Shown here piece after piece: positions 53,705 to 63,870 of a stretch of 64,000 nt of DNA. How positions within the stretch are numbered: the first letter of the stretch is position 1; every line of letters starts with the position of its first letter. The notes under the pieces are model-generated. The model saw only the letters and a list, made by a program, of their open reading frames with translations, was not told the origin of the DNA and searched no databases. The position numbers and the translations under genes are program-made. Origin of the DNA: Nitzschia sp. pyKryTriq1 (taxonomy: Eukaryota; Bacillariophyta; Bacillariophyceae; Bacillariales; Bacillariaceae); NCBI GenBank assembly GCA_956465555.1, contig OY101116.1, forward strand, positions 372,001 through 436,000, written 5' to 3'.

Positions 53705-55666
53705 GTGATTTATCACCGACCACGAGCTTTAACGTACATTCATCATTGGTTCCGGCAAATGGTAGCTGGGAGTAAAACTAATAGAGATGATGTCTCAGAC
53801 GACGACGAGGGAGGACCTCCAATTCGCAACAAAAATCAGCCAGCAATAAGAGGACTCCGATGGATGACTTATGTCACCATGACCGTGTCGGTTCTGGTGT
53901 TATTGACGACTAATGTCGCCTTTGTTCAGTCGGCAGGAAAAGCGTTACTCGACAACACTGTTCAGGACCAACGAGAGAATCGCAACTCTTATTATTTGAA
54001 GGATGACTCCAGCAAGAATTCCTCTGCAGTCCACGCCCCGGCAATAACGTCAAATGCCACAACACAAAGTGCAGGAGGATCAGTTTACGTACCGCGGCCG
54101 ATCTATCGGGACGACGACGACGACGATGATGATGAGGAACAGCGGTGGAACTCCAGTCAGTTCTTATCTTGGCTCGACCAAGGGGGGCTTCGGCGCGCTA
54201 GCAATCGGAGGCAGATTCAAGACTTTATCGGGCATGTGCCAAGACCAACGGGCGAGGATGTTGAGATCTACAATCTCGACGCATGGCATCGTTTACGTTC
54301 ATTGCTAGGACTGGAGAGGACCTCGTCTCGTCAAGAAGAAGTCCTCCCGCCTCCAAAGATTTGTGTCAGCGGTGGGTCCGTCTCTGCCGGAGGCAAGGTT
54401 GTGCCAAAGGAGCGATACGACAATAGATTTGTCGACATAATCTACTCTGCACCCAGCAGTGATCAGGAGGTGGTGAAGAGTCTACAAATTGTCAATCATG
54501 CGCATGGAAATAGGGGCTCCGCTCATACAACAATGCTGATGCATTCGTACCTCCCATCAGATGCCAACATTATTTTTTGGGAATTCTCTCCCAACGATAG
54601 AAAGTGGGGCGATTGCACCCAAATCAACAACGACTTGATTTTCTATCTCAACCAAGTTGAACGGCTATACAAGGATAATCCTCCGATGGTTGTACTGATA
54701 TATCTGTGGAACAATCCATTCTCTTTTCAGGACGAGAAGGAGCGACTCATTGAAACCACGTTTCAGTGTCACAATCGTATAGGAGCCAACTATGATTTTG
54801 TCGTCGGTAGTATCCATCTGGGATCCTATCTGAGCAATCTGCGTTGGGGCCTTGATACGTTGCAGGCGCACTTTACAGTGCCGCCGGATGAGATCCACCC
54901 AGAAGCAAACGGGCATGCTATGATGGCATTCCTGTTGTGGGATCTCGTTTCGAATGAAAAGAGGATGCCGATCAGTCCTCCGCTGCAAACAATGATGAAA
55001 GAAGGAAACGCATCAAATATCCTCAAACCTAGCTTGTCTTGTGACGACCGTGATCCGTTCGCAGCAAGAGTAAAGTATCTCATCGAAGATTCCTTTTCTC
55101 AGGCATCCTGGGCAGGAGAGCCGCCGATCAATGAGCGACATTCTCCGGGCATGATATATCCATATGTGTTCTCGACAATCTCCACGAACAAGACCTTGAC
55201 AATGCCAGAAATCGTTGATCGTGGCAAAACGATTGGAACGAGGAATGATCGAAAAATTTCGTTAATTTTGCCCTGCTGTCATTCGGGCGAACGCCTCAGC
55301 TTTGACTTATCTCGGTCCGAGGATGCCGAAACAATAAGCAATGGCGGTCGTTGGATTTCGGCTATCAATCTATACCTTGGATTTGAGTTCGACGAGGCTT
55401 CACGTGATTCTATCCAGGTGGACGTGATCGGTTTAGACCAAGCGGCCATATTGTTGAACAGCTCAGCAGCTCCGGCGGGATTCTTCTCGAGGACTGAGAG
55501 ATCAAAAACCGAGAAATGTAGGATTGGGGACCGGTGGCTCAATACTTGGTTTCTGTTACCAGAAAAAGCCTACGCATCTCGCATTGACTTTTGTGACAAG
55601 GGTACGCATTGTCCTCAAAAGAACAGGACTGCAAGTCAAACGCTTGCCCATGTAGCCTTGTTTTGA
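53705..55666 (+). CDS. Membrane-anchored SGNH-like hydrolase or acyltransferase homologue
   Basis: Single-exon gene of 653 residues; an in-frame ATG at 53759 (residue 19) is an alternative start. A single span near residues 58-78 (MTVSVLVLLTTNVAFVQSAG) with a short hydrophilic N-terminus suggests a type II protein with a luminal or extracellular body. Motifs resemble SGNH enzymes: PKICVSGGSVSAGGK near 217-231 (block I, Ser in GGSVS), HGNRGSAHTT near 264 (Asn/Gly block), WEFSPNDRKWG near 291 (block III with N-D) and DEIHPEANGHAMMAF near 395 (block V with D-x-x-H). The catalytic order Ser, Asn, Asp, His is therefore present. A second domain of about 230 residues, with WISAINLYLGFEFDEA and paired Cys, follows. 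The substrate may be a cell-wall or surface polysaccharide; this is inference. Confidence 0.7.
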   Translation: MIYHRPRALTYIHHWFRQMVAGSKTNRDDVSDDDEGGPPIRNKNQPAIRGLRWMTYVTMTVSVLVLLTTNVAFVQSAGKALLDNTVQDQRENRNSYYLKDDSSKNSSAVHAPAITSNATTQSAGGSVYVPRPIYRDDDDDDDDEEQRWNSSQFLSWLDQGGLRRASNRRQIQDFIGHVPRPTGEDVEIYNLDAWHRLRSLLGLERTSSRQEEVLPPPKICVSGGSVSAGGKVVPKERYDNRFVDIIYSAPSSDQEVVKSLQIVNHAHGNRGSAHTTMLMHSYLPSDANIIFWEFSPNDRKWGDCTQINNDLIFYLNQVERLYKDNPPMVVLIYLWNNPFSFQDEKERLIETTFQCHNRIGANYDFVVGSIHLGSYLSNLRWGLDTLQAHFTVPPDEIHPEANGHAMMAFLLWDLVSNEKRMPISPPLQTMMKEGNASNILKPSLSCDDRDPFAARVKYLIEDSFSQASWAGEPPINERHSPGMIYPYVFSTISTNKTLTMPEIVDRGKTIGTRNDRKISLILPCCHSGERLSFDLSRSEDAETISNGGRWISAINLYLGFEFDEASRDSIQVDVIGLDQAAILLNSSAAPAGFFSRTERSKTEKCRIGDRWLNTWFLLPEKAYASRIDFCDKGTHCPQKNRTASQTLAHVALF

Positions 55667-55783
55667 GAATGAAGACAAAAGCCGTCGCACTATCATTGAA
55701 TAATAATGCCATACTAGCATTGATTTTGTACGCTAGACTACAGTACTTGTCCCAATTCACCGCCAATGATCAGCTTGGAGGAT

Positions 55784-57850
55784 TCAATCGTTGGGATGAG
55801 GAGTTCTGGTGCTTCCAACCAATTTCAGAACGACCAGGATCTGCACATTTAATTTTCGAATGGCGAGTCGTTCAAATTGAAGGCCTCGCTCCTTGCCTAG
55901 TTTTTCATCCAAGAAGTTTTCGACCAGGAGTGTGACGGGCAGTCGTAGTCCCACGACACAAATTGGTACCGATTGAGCAATCTTGGCCAGGACATCTTCC
56001 AACTTCCAGGGACCTAGTTGCAGAGGAGGCTGGTCTTTGTATTCCTTGTAGTGTTCTCCGCCCCATGGTGGATCAATCACGATGCAGCACTGGTTCGGAA
56101 AGGTCGGAATGGCGGCGACTGAATCCGTGTGGATCACCTCCACTCGATCGGCACCAATCCCACGATCCAGCATATTCTCTCGACAAAGATTGGCTCGTGT
56201 TTCGTCAATCTCCATGGCTAGAATTTTGGAAAAGCGCGTCTTGGCGTTTGCCAATCCCAAAGTCATTCCACCGACGGATGCGGTCATATCAATGACTGTC
56301 ATCTCAGATACGTTCCATTGTAGATTATTTTCGCAGCATTGAATAAGTATGTTTGCAATGGCACTTGCCCACCGACTGTTGGTTACCGAGAATAGTCCTA
56401 CCGTATCCACCTTCATCCTTATTTTGCTGTTGTTCTTGGCGCCATTATTTTCGTTGCTCGCAGTAGTCGCTGTAGTAGATGCTTCCGACGATATCGTAGT
56501 TGTTGTTGTTGTGGTCACTTGCAAATGCACATCTCTATTCCTAGGTCGTTGAAAAACATGCAAGACAGCCCCGGATGTCGTAAAACGTGGCTCGTGTTGT
56601 TGATAGAGGGACCACAAGTCTCGTCCTCCCAATATTTGTTTGAGAGACGCATGACGGTGCAGCAGCAATCCCAGGGACACCTGGGTAGCTCCATCCTGTT
56701 GTACCAAACGTATTAAATCATCGATCAAGTGATCCAACCAACCCAGTGATGGTGATGGTAGTACCGTCGTCTCATTCTTAATTTGTTCAAAAATAGTGTC
56801 TGTAGAAGGTATTTCCGAAGGGTGGGTGGTGATGCACGGTGGCAGCATCTTCTCGGATTCTTCTTTCGGGGCAGCAGCACCAGCACCAGCAGCACCAGCA
56901 GCACCAGCAGCACCAGCAGCACCAGCAGCACCAGCAGCACCAGCAGCACCAGCAGCACCAGCACCAGCAGCACCAGCACCAGCACCAGCACCAGCAGCAC
57001 TAATGGTCAACTCTTTCAACCAAACTTTTCCCCGAGCACGATCTACTTCCAAATCGTCCGAACAATCGTCCGACAACAAAAAATCCATAAACGGGTCCAA
57101 TGCAAGGGTTTGCCACGCGTCGCTCATGACCGCATGCACCACCGTCGTCCTAGTAGTGGCAGTAGCTGTAACTGTAGCTGTAGCTGTAGTTGCACTAGTA
57201 GTAGATGGCTGCTGTGATGTTTGTTCGTCCACCGCATCTTCTTTGCCGTTATCATTGGTGCGGTTGTTATTATAAAATTTCCGATAATAATCGCAGGCTC
57301 GTAAATAGAAATGAATTTCCCATGGGCACTGACGAATCACCCAACGTAGATTGACTTTGTGGGATTCCGGATGATTCGACAAGTCTTGCTGGGCACGTCG
57401 ATTCAGTCGGGACTGACGCCGTCGTAATATATAGAGCACTTTTTGATGCAATGCCATTTTAGTAGCGGAAGGGGAAGAAGACGACGAAGAAGAATCCTCC
57501 TCAATGCTGCAAGTACTCATGATGTAGGGATTGTTGGACGGTATAGGATCGACAAGGGCTACGAAATGAGGCGTCGCATTCCGATCGACTTTAAAAATGA
57601 ATGGATAGTATTCCAGAAACCGTAGCAATTTTGGTTTGCCAATGGGCGAGTCGATCAGCAAGGCATTGAGCCGTTTGGGCGACCGATGAGGATTCCAGTA
57701 GTGATCCTTCAGCGAGGTTACCAGTGAAGCGCCACCATCGCGAGCGATCGTTGTGCAGAGCCACTTCAACAAGACGTCTTCCGCCGAGGACGAAGGCTTT
57801 GTCTTTGTTGTTACAGTACTCGTACGAGTAGTACGAGTATCATGGTTCAT
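55784..57850 (-). CDS. TGS1: TGS1-like class I methyltransferase with low-complexity Gly-Ala tract
   Basis: Single-exon minus-strand gene of 688 residues. The C-terminal 180 residues carry the trimethylguanosine synthase fold: VIDMTASVGGMTLGLANAKT (SAM binding), ILAMEIDETRANLCRENM, and VEVIHTDSV. The catalytic motif is IVIDPPWGGEHYKEY, corresponding to the DPPWGG of Tgs1. Known Tgs1 enzymes hypermethylate m7G caps of snRNA and snoRNA. The N-terminal part is unusual. Two similar segments, at about residues 27-95 (LLKWLCTTIARDGGASLVTS) and 370-430 (LIDDLIRLVQQDGATQVSLG), look like small helical or winged-helix domains. Between them lies a Gly-Ala tract of about 40 residues encoded by a CAGCAC repeat. 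Cap specificity is inferred only from the DPPWGG motif. Confidence 0.72.
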   Translation of the reverse strand: MNHDTRTTRTSTVTTKTKPSSSAEDVLLKWLCTTIARDGGASLVTSLKDHYWNPHRSPKRLNALLIDSPIGKPKLLRFLEYYPFIFKVDRNATPHFVALVDPIPSNNPYIMSTCSIEEDSSSSSSSPSATKMALHQKVLYILRRRQSRLNRRAQQDLSNHPESHKVNLRWVIRQCPWEIHFYLRACDYYRKFYNNNRTNDNGKEDAVDEQTSQQPSTTSATTATATVTATATTRTTVVHAVMSDAWQTLALDPFMDFLLSDDCSDDLEVDRARGKVWLKELTISAAGAGAGAGAAGAGAAGAAGAAGAAGAAGAAGAAGAAGAGAAAPKEESEKMLPPCITTHPSEIPSTDTIFEQIKNETTVLPSPSLGWLDHLIDDLIRLVQQDGATQVSLGLLLHRHASLKQILGGRDLWSLYQQHEPRFTTSGAVLHVFQRPRNRDVHLQVTTTTTTTISSEASTTATTASNENNGAKNNSKIRMKVDTVGLFSVTNSRWASAIANILIQCCENNLQWNVSEMTVIDMTASVGGMTLGLANAKTRFSKILAMEIDETRANLCRENMLDRGIGADRVEVIHTDSVAAIPTFPNQCCIVIDPPWGGEHYKEYKDQPPLQLGPWKLEDVLAKIAQSVPICVVGLRLPVTLLVENFLDEKLGKERGLQFERLAIRKLNVQILVVLKLVGSTRTPHPND
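56872..57000. repeat. CAGCAC/CAG hexamer-trinucleotide repeat inside the TGS1-like gene
   Basis: About 21 units alternating CAGCAC and CAG. Since units are multiples of three, slippage changes the length of the encoded Gly-Ala tract without shifting frame. All plus-strand frames through it are also open, which creates misleading plus-strand open frames. Confidence 0.92.
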
Positions 57851-58414
57851 TCTTCGTACAGTACGTGTATGCGTGGTGACTATCCAGAAAATGGGTGGTA
57901 TTGGTCATAGTCGAGTGTTGACTTCTTCTAGCTTTTGCAGCCGTCAGATAGATGATGAATGTTGAATGTCGGAGGGAAGAAAGCAGAGGTGCGGTGAGGT
58001 TCGTTCACCTGTCCGTCGTCCATATTTTTTGCCACGTGGAGTGATGAGAGATCTCTTCCGCAAAGAAATCTTTCGAAGAAGCAACCACAAGGACGATCGT
58101 TTCTGATTGGTTAAGCAGCCTACCTGGGTTCGCAGCAGGGATCGGTAGAAAGTCTACACAAGTCTACGGTCGGTGCACAACGGACGGCGGCAGAGCTTCG
58201 GAGAGATCTTTCCACCGACCCGCCCATCACTGTGGCGCACCGACCGACCGTCGTTTTCGCCATCGTGGATCGGTCGTGTGTGATGGTCGTTCATCGTCGT
58301 CTCGTCGAGAGTCGTCGAGAGACCCTTTCACTACTTTCTTTTTGTCTCACTTTTGGCATTGATCGGTCGGTGACCACCATACGGTACCACTTGCCTCCAT
58401 TACATCTTGCAACC
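57851..58414. other. Divergent intergenic region
   Basis: About 560 bases upstream of the GRP94 gene and the TGS1-like gene. A short GTACGAGTA cluster lies just left, at 57820-57865. Several CGGTCGGTG-like words occur near 58165-58250 and 58363. No heat-shock or ER-stress element can be named with confidence. Confidence 0.45.
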
Positions 58415-61085
58415 ATGCGATTCAACAGCCTTGCAGTGCATGCCTTGGCAGTCTTGGCGTTCAGCCATGCCCCGTTTCCCTTTCAACAAAAATGTAAGTA
58501 CCGTACGGGGAGTGGTACACCGCCCAAAGGACCCTCCAATAATATCGACACTGGTTTCGACCCCACAATTATTGGATAACTCGACTGACTGACCGATCAT
58601 TCATCCATCCATCCATCCATCCATACTATGACATACTGTAATCATAACAGACTCCTCAGTGCTGGTATCGGCGGAAGAAGTAGAAGTAGAAGAAGACGTA
58701 AAAGTGACCTCCTCGTCCTCGATTCCTGTCGAAGATACCTACAAGGCGCCCGAGGATGCCGAAAATTTCAAGTTTGAAGCCGAAGTGTCTCGTATGCTCG
58801 ACATTGTGATCAATTCTTTGTACCAAAACAAAGATATCTTTTTGAGGGAGCTCATTTCCAACGCTAGCGATGCCTTGGATAAGATTCGATTCCTCTCCTT
58901 GACCAAACCCGAATATCTGGAGGTGGAAGACAAGTTGCAGGTGCAAATTGAATTCGATTCGGAAGCCAACACTTTGACGGTCCGAGATACAGGAATTGGA
59001 ATGACTCATGACGAAATGGTCTCGAATCTGGGAACCGTCGCTCGCAGTGGAACGACTCGTTTCATGCAAGCGTTAAAGGAGGGTGGAGAGGCCACGGCGT
59101 CCGGCGATATTTCCCAAATTGGTCAATTCGGTGTCGGATTTTACTCGTCCTTTCTCGTCGCCGACCGCGTGCAAGTGGCCAGTAAACATCCCGATTCACC
59201 CGATCAATACATTTGGACATCGACCAATGGCGCCAATGACTTTCAACTCTTCAAGGATCCTCGTGGGAACACGCTGACTCGAGGTACCGAAATTACGCTC
59301 TTCCTCAAGGAAGACTGTATGGAGTATGCCGACCAGCATCGATTGGAGCGATTGGCCAAGCATTATTCCGAGTTTGTTGTTCATCCAATTTACTTGCAAA
59401 CCTTTGAGACTGTCACGGTGGAAGTGGAAGACGACGAAGACGAAGATGGTGATGTCACTGAAGAAAAGAAGTCAGACGACGAAGACGACTTGGAAGTCAG
59501 CGAAGACGAGGACGCCGAACCGGTAGAAAAACCCAAAAAGACCAAGGAAGTTACCACGATGGAATGGGATCGCCTCAACAAGAGTCCCGCTATTTGGACT
59601 CGGTCCAAGGAGGATATTGAAGAAGAAGAGTACAGGTCCTTTTACCAGATCATTGCCAAGGATGACTACATGGAACCTGAGCGATGGATCCACTTCCAAG
59701 CCGAAGGAAACATCAATTTCAAGTCCATTCTTTACCTTCCCAAGGATATTCCTCAAAGCTGGAAGAGTGGCTTGACTGGCGCGGAACGAAGCGGATTGAG
59801 CTTGTATGTCCAAAAGGTGTTGATTTCCGACGAATTCGAACTCTTGCCTCGCTACCTCTCGTTTATGCGCGGTGTTGTCGACTCGGATGATTTACCCTTG
59901 AATGTCAATCGTGAGACGCTTCAGGAATCCAAAATCATTCAAGTCATCAAGAAGAAGGTGGTCCGAAAAGCTTTAGAAATGCTCAAGACTTTTGTCAAGG
60001 AAGCCACCGAAGAGGTCCAAAAGGCGGACGATGAAGTGTCGGAAAACGGCGAAACTGCTCCCGCCACCACCAAGGTCGACAAGTACAATGATTGGTGTAC
60101 CAAATTTGCTCCTTCCCTCAAGATGGGCGCCATTGAAGATGAACCCAACCGGGCCAAGATTATGAAACTTCTCCGATTCAAGTCCTCCAAAGCGAAGGAA
60201 GCAACTTCGTGGACCAGCCTCGACGAGTATGTGGAGAACATGAAGGATTGGCAAAAGGAAATTTTCTTTATCGCCGGTGTGGACCAAGACGCGGTAGAAA
60301 AGTCTCAGTTTATGGAGCAATTCCGAGCCAAGGATGTCGAAGTGCTGTACTTTATTGACCCTATCGACGAGTACATGGCCCAAAATGTTCGTTCCTTTGA
60401 GGGCAAGAAATTCAAGAACATTGCCACCGAGAATGTCCACCTCAAGGATGACGCGGACGATGAGGATTTGGCAACCCGCCGCGAAAAGTACTACAAGGAC
60501 AAGTTCAAGCCGTTGACCAAGTGGTTGAAGAAATTGTACGGAATGTCCGTCATGCGTGTTGCCGTCTCGAAGCGTCTGGTATCGACTCCGGCTATTGCCA
60601 GTAGCGCCGAATTCGGCCATTCCGCCAACATGGAACGTATCATGCGAGCCCAAGCCTACAGCCACGGACAAAATGACTTTGCCATGCGCTCCATGAAGAT
60701 CTTCGAACTCAACCCTCGTCACCCCTTTGTCTTGAAACTTCTCGAGGGAGCTCCCCCAGAAGAGGACGACGCAGACTTCAAGGTGGATCCTCAAATCGAA
60801 GATGCGGCTTGGATTCTTCACGAAATGGCGTTGCTGAATGGTGGATTCCCACTTTCGGACCCCGAAGCTCACACTCAACGCATGATGAAGTTCATGCAAT
60901 CTCAACTCGGCGTCGAGTCCCTGGCGCTGGCCCCCGAACCGGACCTTGCCGTGATGGAAGAAGAAGCTCCTGAATTGGATATGGACATCGACTTGGACGA
61001 TGCTGGTCCCAAGAAGGGAAGCAGCCCCGAAGACGCCATTCCCTTGACACCCGATGAAGACGGAAATCTTCACATCGAACTGTAA
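58415..61085 (+). CDS. GRP94: Endoplasmic reticulum HSP90 (GRP94/endoplasmin)
   Basis: Two exons, 58415-58493 and 58651-61085, with a 157-base phase 1 intron (GTAAGT...AACAG) containing a CATC run, 837 residues. Exon 1 holds the signal peptide MRFNSLAVHALAVLAFSHAP. The ATPase domain has ELISNASDALDKIRF, DTGIGMTHDEMVSNLGTVAR, SGTTRF and IGQFGVGFYSSFLVAD. The long acidic linker (DDEDEDGDVTEEKKSDDED) precedes TTMEWDRLNKSPAIWTRSK, typical of GRP94 and not of cytosolic or plastid HSP90. The middle domain has the catalytic Arg in LPLNVNRETLQESKI. The C-terminus is acidic and ends DEDGNLHIEL; HIEL is an accepted KDEL-like ER retention variant. It probably folds secretory clients such as those encoded elsewhere in the window. 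Confidence 0.96.
58601..58624. repeat. CATC tandem repeat in the GRP94 intron
   Basis: Five or six CATC units just upstream of the acceptor region in the short first intron of GRP94. A simple slippage repeat. Confidence 0.85.
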
Positions 61086-61276
61086 AAAGAACACAAAAAA
61101 CAACATTTCCGTAGTAGTAAAATTCTGATAGAAATACGTTTGGCTTATTGAAAGCTACTACAATATGTAGCCTCTGGATAGTATAATATTATGTACAGTG
61201 CCTCAACCAACAAGGCATACTATGCAATCAATCAATCAATCAATCATTTCACTAATATACTACTTATTGTAAGCTA

Positions 61277-62475
61277 CTATGATTCTTCTACACGGCTCTT
61301 TTTCATTGGTGGATTCTCCTCCTCTACTGCAGCAGCAGCAGCAGCAGCAACAGGTGCTGCCTCCGCCGTATTACTTCCATTACCATTCTCGGTACCAGGA
61401 GGTGGTCGCTTTCGATTTTGCTGTGCTAGTTGGGGTGGCAAAATCCCTCGTTGCACGGACTGTTCAATTTCTTCGATTTCCGCAGGGCTCGAGGCATTGG
61501 CCACCAATTCTCTAATTTGTTCCTTTTCTTCAGGAGTAAAACTAGTAGTAAAGGAGGCTTCCGCCGAAAGGCCTTCCCCAGGCACAAAGGTTTTGTGCGA
61601 CGATGAATGTTGCTCTCCTTGCACATCCGCTTCGAGGGCTGCCCCTGCGGCACTCTTGGCCAATCGATCAGCCCGTTCTCGTTCCGTTTTCGAGATTTTG
61701 ATGTAATCCAATACTTTGAGCGAAGGAATATTCCTTATCGTATACAGTCGGTAATGTTGCCGTCCTGAAGCAAGTGTGGGTAATAGTGTGTGATAGAGTG
61801 GTAATGGGATGAAAAAGCATTAGAGGAATGCGACAATAAGGATGAAGGAAGTATGCAAGCAAGCACGAGATTATCTCTCTTCATGCTGCGCCAATGGATT
61901 ACAATAGAACACAAGAGACACATCTGTATCAGATCCAGAATAGAACGTATGCCCATCCCACATGTCATCAAAAGGGACAGAGGATGCAATCCATCATCTA
62001 TCATTCATTCCACACACATCCACACACACACATTCATACAACATGTATATTCAGTATACAAGTACGCAGTGTATTCGTACAGATAGTACTTACTCGTTAC
62101 AGGATTCCCCGTCAAACTGAGAAATTCTAGTTTGGAAGCCGCCTTTCCGAGATTCGAAATCTCCAGCAGCGATCCTATTTGATTGTAGCTCAATTCCAAG
62201 TACTTGAGATGGGGCACGTTTTTGGATAGATTGGCGTGATCCAACGAGTCGATGAGATTGGAGCCCAACAACAAACTCGATAATCTCAAAAGTCTTGGAA
62301 AGTTTTCGAGGCGTACGAGTCGATTGTCGGTGAAATCCATGGAATCAAAGGCATCTCGAGTGACCCCCAAGTGTTCGAGGGCTGGAATGGCGAGGCCCCG
62401 CAAGACCAGCTCGCGTTCCCCCAGCGGATTGGTCCGTTGCTCGGACGATCCTAATAACTCGGCTGATAATCTCAT
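61277..62475 (-). CDS. SNRPA1: U2 snRNP A' leucine-rich-repeat protein
   Basis: Two exons, 62475-62094 and 61764-61277, with a 329-base phase 1 intron (GTAAGT...TTCAG), 289 residues. Exon 1 has the U2A' start MRLSAELLGSSEQRTNPLGE and RELVLRGLAIPALEHLGVTR, then LRR motifs (FDSMDFTDNRLVRLENFPRL, LSSLLLGSNLIDSLDHA, YLELSYNQIGSLLEI). The LRR cap is LEFLSLTGNPVT, and splicing restores RRQHYRLYTIRNIPSLKVLD, the conserved U2A' continuation. The tail has KISKTERERADRLAKSA, a Glu-rich helix and an Ala run encoded by GCT/GCA repeats (61330-61350). U2A' pairs with U2B'' on the U2 snRNA stem-loop IV of the spliceosome. Confidence 0.93.
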
Positions 62476-62957
62476 TCTGAATGAATAAGTGTTGTGTGTG
62501 GATGGAGTGTATTTGGATTGGCCCCGCTGTTTGTGCCTACTGGATGGTGCACTATGGCCTTTTGTCCTACCGTATTTTATCGTTGGCCATGGTCAGACAA
62601 GCACCTCCGATGAAAAAAAGAGAGGATGGATCGAGCGATCGCATCCGCCCATCGTCCGATCGCGCGGCTGCGGCTGAGCGGAACTCCTCCCTCCGATCCT
62701 CACTTTTTGCGATTCCACATTCCCTCCGCTGTGCGAGCTCGCAGAGACCTCGCAATGCCTCGCGATCTTGCCCACGAGACATTTTCCGTCATTTTGAATT
62801 TGACCATGATGACTGCATCAAGCAGCTGTGGAAAGGAGCGCAAGCGAGTGGGCGTTGCTCTCGGAATTGTGCCTCTTGTTTTTGCAACAAGACCACTGCA
62901 TAATGCACATCACACATTCATACAATACGCACTGCTCGTACTATACTGATCGTAACA
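62476..62957. other. Divergent intergenic region
   Basis: About 480 bases between the U2A' gene and the capping protein gene. Two plus-strand frames here are not credible as proteins. No structured element was recognised. Confidence 0.45.
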
Positions 62958-63728
62958 ATGACCGAAGCTGCTACCGCTCAACTCTTGCATTCGTCCGCTC
63001 CCGGACAGTTTGACGCCATTGTGGCACAACTTGGACCCATCATGGGAGGCAGTAGCGTGGATACGTCTCCCTTGAAGCACGAGTGGCAACTCTCTCAAGG
63101 GATTGGTGTGGCTGGTACGAATGCTACTGTGGGTGCTGCGAATCCACTCGCCGCCGAACTCAAAGACAAGCTCCTCCAGTACCATCAAAATGCCTTTTCG
63201 GGAGCCGGTGGAAGAGGAGGGATCGCCAAAAAGGTTACCTCGCGAGTGTGGTTGCTGCCCGGTGCTGATGCTGGCCCCTCTCAATTCCGGCTATGCTCCT
63301 ATGCCGAAAAGTTGGATGCACAAAATATGCAAGCAGGACATTGGAAGTCGACGTGGACGATTACGCGTACTTCGGGTGCCGCCGAAGCGCGCGTAGAAGG
63401 AACGATTGATGTGCACACGCACCTGTACGAAGAGGGAAATACGCAACTGCAACTCTCCCAAACCTTCCCGGGAGAAGTTGTGAAAGAAGCGAAAAGTGAA
63501 ATGTTTGATAATCGTCGAGGAGGTCCTCCTACTTTAGCAAATGGAGTCTTACTCCGGATTGTGGAGTGTGAACATCAAATCTTGAGCATTTTGAAAGGAT
63601 TGCATGATTTGTCGGCGGACAGTTTGAAACAAATTAGACGCGTCTTGCCAATTACCAAGACGAAAATGAACTGGGAGGTGGAAGCTCAGCGTGGAGTCAA
63701 ACATCTCAAAAAGACGGCCAAGCGATAA
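62958..63728 (+). CDS. CAPZA: F-actin capping protein alpha subunit
   Basis: Single-exon gene of 256 residues, close to the usual 270-290. The conserved capping-protein block is present as NMQAGHWKSTWTITRTSG, EARVEGTIDVHTHLYEEGNT and QLQLSQTF, matching the W-R/K-S-E/T-W and Y-Y/E-D/E-G-N-V/T-Q-L pattern of CapZ alpha. The C-terminal block QIRRVLPITKTKMNWEVEAQ matches the family LRRQLPVTRTKIDW element, and the tail is basic as in the tentacle region. The N-terminal third is divergent. With the beta subunit it caps barbed ends of actin filaments in the cytoplasm. The ATG is preceded by CGTAACA. Confidence 0.85.
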   Translation: MTEAATAQLLHSSAPGQFDAIVAQLGPIMGGSSVDTSPLKHEWQLSQGIGVAGTNATVGAANPLAAELKDKLLQYHQNAFSGAGGRGGIAKKVTSRVWLLPGADAGPSQFRLCSYAEKLDAQNMQAGHWKSTWTITRTSGAAEARVEGTIDVHTHLYEEGNTQLQLSQTFPGEVVKEAKSEMFDNRRGGPPTLANGVLLRIVECEHQILSILKGLHDLSADSLKQIRRVLPITKTKMNWEVEAQRGVKHLKKTAKR

Positions 63729-63870
63729 GTCAATACATAAATATATACCGGTCCTGTACAATGGAATGCCAGAAGTGGACCTAAAAATGTAGAAAGGGAT
63801 AGACCGCCAATAGATACTGGTTTCTTTTGTATTCGTAGATTAGCTACTCCCCAATATTTCATGTCTGCTC

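Noticed and set aside
56783-57275. Plus-strand frames rich in Ser/Thr or Ala/Pro
   Set aside because: They are created by the CAGCAC repeat, which is open in all frames; the minus-strand TGS1-like frame has the conserved motifs.
59973-61106. 377-codon minus-strand open frame across GRP94
   Set aside because: It is antisense to a conserved HSP90 frame and has no family features; it results from codon usage.
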